The notes under the pieces were generated by a model. The model searched no databases, was not told where the DNA came from, and saw nothing but the letters and a program-made list of their open reading frames with translations. Positions 55,869 to 64,000 of a DNA stretch of 64,000 bases are shown here, one piece after another. Position 1 is the stretch's first letter; the number at the start of each line of letters is the position of its first letter. Position numbers and translations under genes: made by a program. Origin of the DNA: Helicoverpa zea (lineage: Eukaryota; Arthropoda; Insecta; Lepidoptera; Noctuidae); assembly GCF_022581195.2 (NCBI RefSeq), contig NC_061459.1, positions 13,020,001 through 13,084,000 of the forward strand, written 5' to 3'.

Positions 55869-58800
55869 ATATATAGAGGTATATATGTAATTAGTATATA
55901 AGCAGAGGTTAATTCATGGCGTGGTTATCGTTGTGTACTTTATAGTGTTTGTACTGCAGGCTTTAGTCTCGATAATCCTTGTACTTACACGACTCTTGGT
56001 AACCGAGTGTGTCTGGCTAGGTAGGCGATTAGCATGCGAGTATTCACTAATGTCACTTAGTTAATTTATTTTGGTCAAGTATGGCTAGTGTTAAATAAAG
56101 AAGGCTCCTTTTAAGTTCGTCGTGTTTTTAAGCCTGCAAGCTTTAGGTTACGATAGGAGTCCTTTCTTGAAACTATTTTCCTAATAATATCTATAAAATT
56201 GTCTATGAACTGTGTGCGATAATAGTATGTCTACATTCAGTACATTTATCTGTTTCTAAAAAAATACATAAACAGATCAATGTAAGGCGTCCATGAATAC
56301 AAGATATTGGCATTGTCACCCGCCGGATGTTATTTGCAATCATTTGAGTACATACTGCAGAGGGTATGCGAAGGACACTGCGTATCAGAATTTCAAATAG
56401 CGTTAGAATTCCAGCAAAAGAAACATAACTACTGAATTATGAATGTCCGTTTGTGTCGATAATATTACAGCGAATACCTACTCCTTGTTATGCAGACTTC
56501 TTTTGCGTACAAGAAGGTTATTTTGCATATTTCAGGGCAATAATTTATAGTTCAGACAGGGGATTTTCTGATAAAGACAAGAGCAATGAACTTGCGTATA
56601 ATTTGGCAGTTTACCACGTGTCATCGATACGCTTATAGACTCGTTATTTGAAATTGTAATTCCTAGTGAATTTACTTTATTTTACGGTTAGATGAATCTT
56701 TGACATTTTTGTTGTAACTTTGAACATTCAGCCCATTTTAGAGACAAGCATTCCTTGGTTCCTACACTTGGTATTTACATATATTCGAATATTAGCGAAT
56801 TAATAATTTGAAATTGCAACTCTTGTTAATCTTCTAAAATACCGACTAATGGTACTAACCAATATGAACTTCAAAGTTAAAATTCAATTCATCACATCAT
56901 ATCACCATGTCAAAATATTAGAACGGTTCCCATAGTGAGCCCGAAGGCCTCGCTTACCCTGGTGCTCTTAGGGAGCGCGTGGGGCTGCGCGCGCGCCGGC
57001 CGCGGTCACCGGCGCGTGTCGGCCACCTGTCGACTGCACCGGTTCGATTCCCGGCCACCCCTCGACCACGGCAGCTTATTAACCGAATTTATATTCCAAA
57101 ATCCTGCGTACTAAATTGCCTTAAGATTTTTGAGTGTTTTTAATCGAAATTGTCTAAAAAAGTGATTATCTTTACAAATATACACAATATTAAAAAAAAA
57201 ATGTATACTTCAACAAAAAAGTGATAAAGTCAACATTTTCTTTCAAATAGACTTAGTACGTGTTCTTATCAACAGTCAAACTAGAATTAGATATTGCTAA
57301 AGTTGAAATACAAAAAATTGCTTAACTTAAAAAAATAACAAAACGTGCACGACACTGTTTTAGTTTAATGCTTGTAAATAAAACAAAATAGGTCGTCTAT
57401 CGTACGATATAAAGTATTTTGACTAGACTCGCTCGCGTCATCGTTTCCTACATTTTGCTGTGAAGTAATGCTTGAGGCTGTTGATGCCAGGTGTGTGTAA
57501 GTTATTCTGATAATATTAGTCACGCCATCATCGTACGATGTTTATACTGCTGACTTGGGCGAACACAGATCTTGTGTATATTGTTTTATATTGTGTTATT
57601 ATGTCATGTTTCGAGTAATAAAATAAATAAGTGCATAGGATAGCACTTTTTTGTATTGACACAGTTTCTATTATAATTTTTACCTGATTATCGACACTTA
57701 AGTAGGTAGTATGTCTAGGTAGAGAATAACAGGTTGTATTAGTATGTTTGATGTTGATGTCCAAATAAAAATCCTCTGCAATCCGATACTTACATACACG
57801 GAAAATAAAAAAATCTACATCTTATGGTTAAATTACTTTTGTGAAATATAGATCCTAAGCAACTTCTAAGTTATTTGTATTTGTATCTGACAGACGAAAA
57901 CATTGTCTTATTATTATGTAACATGAGCCATAAATAATGTACTGTACTATTTCGAGAAATCATTTATTTTTAGCTTACTAAGAAGCGGCCCACGATTTCG
58001 CTAAATAGACAATAGTTAGCGTTATAACCGTAGATCAATAGAAACTAAATGTCAAGGCTGGTTCTATGGCGTGGAAGAGTTATGAACTGTTATTTAGGCT
58101 TAGGGTGAAAATAATAGCGGGCTAGATACTTTTGCTTTTGGCGAACAAGTCTATACTTTCCGAAATCTATGTTATTCTCTTAGAAACATTCAAACTAATG
58201 GATAAACGTTGTTGTTAGATGCAGCTGACTTTAGTAGGATTTGTAGTAATTGTAATAAAATGTAATTCTAAGACGAGTATTTGTAAGTCCTTTCGTCATA
58301 TTATTTGGGGTGCTTTTCTGAATAAAATTTTCATAAGGCAGCGATGAGTACTACCAACTGCAAAAAATGTAATTCTAATGAGGAGTTGAATCATTAAACT
58401 ATAACGATAACCGACCCATTTTTAGTTGTCAAATGGATTATTTGACCAATAGGCGGCAAGTACACGGCCGGTTATTGTAGTTACTTACCCTTAAGTACAG
58501 TACCTATTAACTCTTGATTAGACCTCTTACAAGTTAAAATCTAACAAAAATATTCCATTTATTCACACCTTAGCCTGTTAGTTAGCTATAGAAGCTCAAC
58601 TTACATCATGTAAGTTACCCAGCCTACAAGGGCTACAAGTCAGGTTTCGGTTAGCACGCGCGGGTGACATATGTCGTGTCCTAGCCCTTCGCCCCGGGAC
58701 GGGCGGTACTTTTTGTACCATTTACGGTAATTTGGGCCCGTCCGGGTTTTATGGTGCATGAGTCAGCTCGACTCGTGTATGCGTTAATTTTAAGGATTCA

Positions 58801-60145
58801 ATTGATGATTGATTACGTTAGACGATTTTGGAGAAAGTTGTCTTCTGTTGGTGGTGATGGATTAATTTGGGAATTTAATTATAAGGTACTTTGGAATGGT
58901 GCAAAAAAGTATCGGTAATCGTTATTTAAGATAGCAAAGATGATACACGTTTGCTTCTATCCTTCAAAAGTTCGTTGAATTAAATGTAAAAGTTAACTGT
59001 TTATCCATGCCAGGCATTTCAAATCATTATATTGAATTCATAAGTAATGCTAACTTATATATTTTACCAGATCTTTCATACTAACAAAATGTGCAGTTTT
59101 TGTAATTAAACAATTAGAAATGCGATTCCGCTTTCGGCAGCAATCAATGCTATTCACGTAATTGGTTTCGTAGGAAATCGTTGTGTCATCTAATCGAAAC
59201 GCCTAATTAATTAATTTGTTGTCGCATGGTCACAGTCATTTGTCGATTGATATTATGTGATTTTCGTACGGATTACGAATTAATTAGCAAAATGCATTGC
59301 CTTGTACATTTGGTATTATGCTATCAGGCTATCACTAAAAACCGGTAGCTGGTGTTTTACCTGTTAACAGAAATATTCATAGAAAGGGTTTATTTGCGAA
59401 GACTATAAATAAAAAAATTACCAATAGAATTGACCAACCAAAAAAGATACAGTCCACACATGGTTTTCATTATTAAAACTGGTAACAGAGATTTAGAGAT
59501 TCGTCGATATCAAGAATGTTTTTTTTCAAATCGAATAAACAAAATATGATTTTTAAATGCAAATGCTAACTTAACGGCCCACGTTCCATTCGAACGGAGT
59601 CACGGGTGCAACTACAGCTAATAATACTTTAGTCGCGTGCCTCCTTCCAAGAATCGTTTGTGCGTCTTCAAGGGTGCCTTATCGCCCCTTGTTTTGAGGT
59701 TTAACCATAATTACTGGCATTATGGTCAGTGTTGCCATATCCCATATGGCCAGGACAAACAGGCAGGTTGGCGGCGCGTGCCAGCTCATGTTACAAAGGA
59801 CTTCAATTAATTAGTCGGTTTTCCGAACGAGTGGTTATTAGTTAGTAAATATTATCCACCGAGTTGGGTTTCAGTGCGGTATGGTTAATTTACACGAGAT
59901 ATAGTTGTATTGTTGATAGGTTTCATCAAAACATAATATTGCATCACGTGTTGTGCAAAGGGTTAGTAAATGGTGCACTATTATTTTTTATGGATCCTCT
60001 CGAAAAGGAGCGTCTTTGTCAATGCACGTGTTTGTATGTGTTATTTCCGTATATATTTCCAGGTCAAAAACGAGAACAAAGTCAGGATACGGTGAAGAAA
60101 ATTTCAGTTTCAATTTTTTATTTTTCCTTAACTGAGAATTGAAAT
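55869..60145. other. AT-rich gap, nothing clear
   Basis: No coding exon is supported. Apart from the GC-rich patch at 56940-57075 and a short GC stretch near 58660-58745 (CGCCCCGGGACGGGCGGTAC), the sequence is AT-rich and featureless. Confidence 0.4.
56940..57075 (+). repeat. GC-rich patch with B-box-like sequence
   Basis: An isolated 130-base GC-rich block with GCGCGCGCCGGCCGCGGTCA. It ends in CCGGTTCGATTCCCGGCC, a good Pol III B box with T-arm-like pairing. No matching A box or acceptor stem was found, so it is more likely a SINE head or remnant than a tRNA. Confidence 0.35.
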
Positions 60146-60330
60146 CAGATATCTTTTTTTTTTAACGACGTCAAAAATCATCAAATGACCCCTCCCGCTG
60201 TGGGTTAGCAGCGGTGAGGGAGTGTCAGACTCTTAAACGTCGTGTTCCGTCATAGGCCTTTTGTGTACCAGGGCCGCGGTATCTCTTTCGAACAACCCGC
60301 AGCCCCGGCGAAATCAGATATCTAGCCCCT
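60146..60330 (-). mobile_element. Retroposon 3' fragment with poly(A) tail
   Basis: On the minus strand the piece runs from about 60330 through GCTGCGGGTTGTTCGAAAGA, GGTACACAAAAGGCCTATGA and GACACTCCCTCACCGCTGCT to a poly(A) run (the T run at 60151-60162 on the plus strand). Sequence like this recurs in lepidopteran genomes in my recollection; the exact family was not identified. Confidence 0.5.
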
Positions 60331-62914
60331 GTCTCGCTTACCTTTAAGCATTTATTTCTAAAGTTTAGACCATTGGGTGCCGAATACTGGCCAAAGTCCA
60401 CACTATAATTAAACATCAATGTTTACCACACATCCATGTCTGTGCAACTGTAATGTGCCAAAATTTTACCATCGAGCCATCAAATCCTACAGAAATAATT
60501 CTCGTACACAATTAGAATTTGCTTTGAACTTGGTTTTACTTTCGTTTACATTTGAGAACATATAATATATGTTTACATAGTACCTAAGTATTGCATAAAA
60601 CATAGTTCAGTAGTCTGAACATTAGCACTTCTATTTTGCAAAAGACAGATTCCAAAACGTCGAGTGCTTGTATTTTCCTGTACATGCATATTTAGGTAAA
60701 TTAAGTAAAGTGTACCTATGCGGCATAGTAGCATATGCTAGAGTGCCATTTTGAAACAAAGGTGAAATGTCACAAAATAGGTCTGCAATTACCCTTTCAA
60801 TCCGGAACAGAGCGACACCACTTTCTGGCTGAAATGGGTGTAGTTTCTGGAACTTTCTTCAAAATAAGGTTACATTTATAACTAAGGCTTTGTATGTGCT
60901 GACTGTTAGAAGGCAGAACAAATATTTTCATGTGAAAGGTCAATCTTTAATATACAATTAATTTTTTAACACCCCAATACGTGACTCCAGTTCAATTAGG
61001 GCGAACTAATCTTATCATTATCGAGTTAACGGCTGAAACTATAGCCTTTCTAATTAATTAGGAGTCTCAAGCGTTCGTGGCTGAGCACAATAACACACTG
61101 GTCGATTAATAACATATAATTGATATTGTCTGCATACCGCCGTAATAGACAGTTTGAAGCTTTCATAACAGCCACGTTGATTAATGTATTGTACAGACCC
61201 GACAATGTCGCGAGTTTGTAATTAATTTTGAAATCTTAATGAGTTGGCTATTGCCGTAACTTTTAAAATGTTTTTAAAGTTCTTTCGGCACGTCATGCGA
61301 TGAAAATTTAAATGTGTTTAGTTTGATGTGATAAAGAAAATGTTATTTACTTTAATTCTTTATAATTGATGGAAAACCGTTTTCTTTAAATGAAATCAAT
61401 TGCTTGGAGTTGAGTAAAATACATCACATCAATAAAGATTTCAATATTTCAGAGAACGCGTTGTCTTATATTATGCCTTGAAAATACAATTCTTTTTCAA
61501 TTTAGGAGATTGCTTCTCGTTCCAAGATTTGTTACAAACATACCCATCACAATAAATGATCGAACCTTCTAGTAAGCACAACAACTCGTAATCAAGGTAT
61601 ATTAAAATGTTATCGTCCGTTTTCACTACTAATGCCAATCGCAATTTCCGACTCGTAAAATGCATTTGATGCAGCACGAAACTGCATGTCTCGTAAACCG
61701 AAATTTTGCCACCTCAAACAGTACTTTAAGTTCTGGACAATAAGGTTGAAAGTTGTGTGGCAAAATGTGGCTTCAACAAATGTAATGCGGTATTATCTGG
61801 TCGTAGTATAAACTAGTGTACTCCGAGAAGCAGAAGTGTTTACGATCGCCTGGAAAACACGTTTTATAGGTTTCAACCAGAAGCTGATAGTGTATACTGT
61901 ATATAATATGTGATGATTGTCACATTATTTACGAATACTAGATAGTCTGTGCAGGAGTTATGATGTCGTATCTTTGTGGTATATGGTTCATCGTAACTGC
62001 CCGTTAGAGGAGTTTCAGTTTTGTGGATGACGAATAGATGTGTCTGGTAAATATTGTTATTGCCGATACAAACTATGGCTATATGTTTATAGTAGTTATA
62101 GCACATCGATATCGATTGAATTAGATTAAGACTATGTTGTCTTTACCCAATCTTTGACTCTGTTATATACATTGTTTACCTTGAGAGAAATGTTGACTTC
62201 ATACTTCTTCTAGGTGGGATAGAATCATCATCTGCCTCGCATTTTTTCAATAGAATATACAATAGAATCATTCTGCATAAAAGGAGGCTGAAATAAACAC
62301 TCAAGTTTTATAATCGAAATATTCACAGTTCATACAAATTAACCCTTAAATGGATAGTTGCAACACAAACTCACTACTTACCCTTAACCGCAATTCCATC
62401 TTAACCAAGCGCCATCATTTACGCTTACAATATATTTCTATTATCCCGATAGCTAAACAAAGTAACAGTAACAGTTCAGCTACAAACTGTAGGCTGTACG
62501 ACAGTTTACGAGGCAATCTGGAGCATCTCCGTTTATGTGGAGCGCCTGACGGAGGGCAGACGCGGTGGCGACGCGGCGGCGCGACGGCGCCTGTGTTCAC
62601 CGTCGTAGACAGATATGTATGTAGTTGTGTGGGTACGCTGGTAGTATAGGGTTGAGTTTTCAGAAAAATTGTTGAGATCTATGTCTTTATAATATAATTG
62701 TTTATGTAAAATGTGTTCTTGAATGAGTAGGTACTAAATATATGCATTTTACAATTTGCAACAATAATATCTTATATCAAGTTTTATTTCGTCGTTCTAA
62801 GAATTAGCTCACTACTATGTTCTCAGAACGACAATATATGGAATGGTTGTATAATGTCAAGAAAAATATGATAAGCTTTTCGAAGTTTTTACTGGGTAAC
62901 CAGTAAAGATGGTT
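60331..62914. other. AT-rich gap with one GC-rich patch
   Basis: No gene is supported. At 62525-62600 lies a small CG-rich patch (GACGCGGTGGCGACGCGGCG) without a consistent frame, splice sites or inverted repeat. It may be an unrecognised exon edge, a promoter or a repeat scrap. Confidence 0.35.
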
Positions 62915-63175
62915 TGCACTATAATGTCTGGACACCTTTTCACACACGGTCGGTTAGCCCCATGGTAAGTTATTTATTAACTTGTGTTATGGGTGCTAAC
63001 ACAACTGATAAACTACATATAGCTACATATATACATATTTATGAATACATATTGCAACACCCAGACCACGGCCAACAAGCATGCTCATCACACAAATGTC
63101 GACCGAACCGGGAATCGAACCCGGGACCTCAGGTTTGGCAGTCCGGCATGGTGACCATTGCGTCATCGAGGTCGT
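62915..63175 (-). mobile_element. tRNA-headed SINE, second family, minus orientation
   Basis: On the minus strand the head GACGACCTCGATGACGCAAT carries an A-box-like segment and the B box GGTCCCGGGTTCGATTCCCG. The body includes GTGTGATGAGCATGCTTGTT, GGTCTGGGTGTTGCAATATG, a TATG microsatellite, TAACACAAG and GACCGTGTGTGAAAAGG, and ends GTCCAGACATTATAG. This arrangement is that of a widespread lepidopteran SINE. The head cannot form a good acceptor stem, so it is not a tRNA gene. Confidence 0.8.
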
Positions 63176-64000
63176 CAAACACACTCAACGTCAAATGCAC
63201 TGTTCCCAGCTATCGTATTAACCTTTATGACTTTTACTCATCTCTCTTTGTGCTTAAATTGCACATTGCATTTGTTATACTCATCCGATTTCTATATCTG
63301 ATTATCAAACCTATTCAACCTCCTTCCATTTCAGTCAATTTGATGAAATTAACCCTACTCAAGCGGTACTTTTCCTAGAAAACACAGATGTATTGCAGAC
63401 TAATATTTCCTGTGACACATTGGATTCAGCCTTAAATAACAGATAACTTACGACTCTTCGCGAAAATGACTTTAGTTTTTCCAGACAGAGATTTCCGCTA
63501 GATATTTAAGTAAGAATTGAGACTTTTTCTGTTATAAGTATCCTCTTTTGATATTGTGTCCGTAAAGTTGTGTGGGGATAGGCGTCGCAAATTGGAGCTT
63601 GTGTTAAGAGTGTGCTCTTGACAACCGTGGCGCTTGTTAATTTAAGAAGACAACTTTAGCGCCTTCACACCAGCGAATTTTTCCCAGTTCCATTCTACCT
63701 ATAAATTAACTTCAACTATTACCCATGCAAGTGACGACAAGTGAAACCGCGTAAGAAAACCGAGTGGAAAATCCGCTGATGTGTAAAAGAGCATGGGAGT
63801 AAGAATACTGTCCCTCGGCGATAAATATATGGCGAAAAAAAATTGTGACTAGTACTAGTGAAAAATCATTTTCTGATTTCATTCTATCTATGATATCAAG
63901 GAGCTAATTCCATATTAATAATATTTAGTCCAGTAACAATGCGGATGAAACCACATACCTACTTTTAAACCAGTGTTCATATAGGAACTTTTCTATTACC
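63176..64000. other. AT-rich end of window, nothing recognised
   Basis: No coding exon, RNA gene or clear repeat was seen in the last 0.8 kb. Confidence 0.4.

Noticed and set aside
63085..63175. A minus-strand tRNA gene with a strong B box
   Set aside because: No acceptor stem can form, and the downstream body matches a known style of lepidopteran SINE.
1..64000. Endogenous viral elements, toxin genes or prokaryotic gene clusters
   Set aside because: No viral, toxin or bacterial protein signatures were seen. The reverse transcriptases all belong to non-LTR retrotransposons.

Overview
This window is nuclear DNA of an insect, almost certainly a moth or butterfly. Evidence: AT-rich intergenic sequence with sparse, intron-split genes; short GT-AG introns; DRE (TATCGATA) promoter boxes; and a repeat load typical of Lepidoptera, including tRNA-headed SINEs, 5'-truncated RTE-type LINEs, small inverted-repeat transposons, and a dispersed family ending in an ATG-repeat tail like those of noctuid moths. 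No bacterial, plasmid, phage or viral genes and no CRISPR array were seen.

Layout. Positions 1-27150 are gene-poor: long AT-rich stretches, one candidate core promoter (about 2.5 kb) and many mobile-element remnants, including two LINE reverse transcriptase copies (13994-15609, 20218-22221), a GC-rich foldback element (15636-15984), SINE-like insertions and a 227-bp MITE. The gene core is 27156-36329: the first coding exon of an ATP10-class P4-ATPase (minus), a divergent intronless Rab GDI gene (plus), and a complete six-exon AASDH/ACSF4-type gene (minus) that converges tail-to-tail on GDI. Positions 36630-40110 form a pile-up of mobile elements: a 971-bp inverted-repeat transposon, then a 5'-truncated RTE copy carrying two nested MITEs, then a SINE. 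At 42330 a GC-rich block carries the first coding exon (signal peptide) of an unidentified secreted or membrane protein. Its later exons were not recognised in the remaining 21 kb, which looks intronic or intergenic and holds only dispersed repeats and a few hairpins.

How the genes relate. ATP10-like flippase (membrane lipid asymmetry) and GDI (recycling of prenylated Rab GTPases) are both membrane-traffic genes with one divergent 1.3-kb promoter region and a DRE on each side. AASDH is an adenylation-carrier-propeller enzyme with introns enlarged by repeats. No operon-like cooperation is implied. I found no undescribed biological system. The best material is the fine structure of the mobile elements, where several insertions have perfect target-site duplications and one nested set can be removed on paper to recover the reading frame of its host element.
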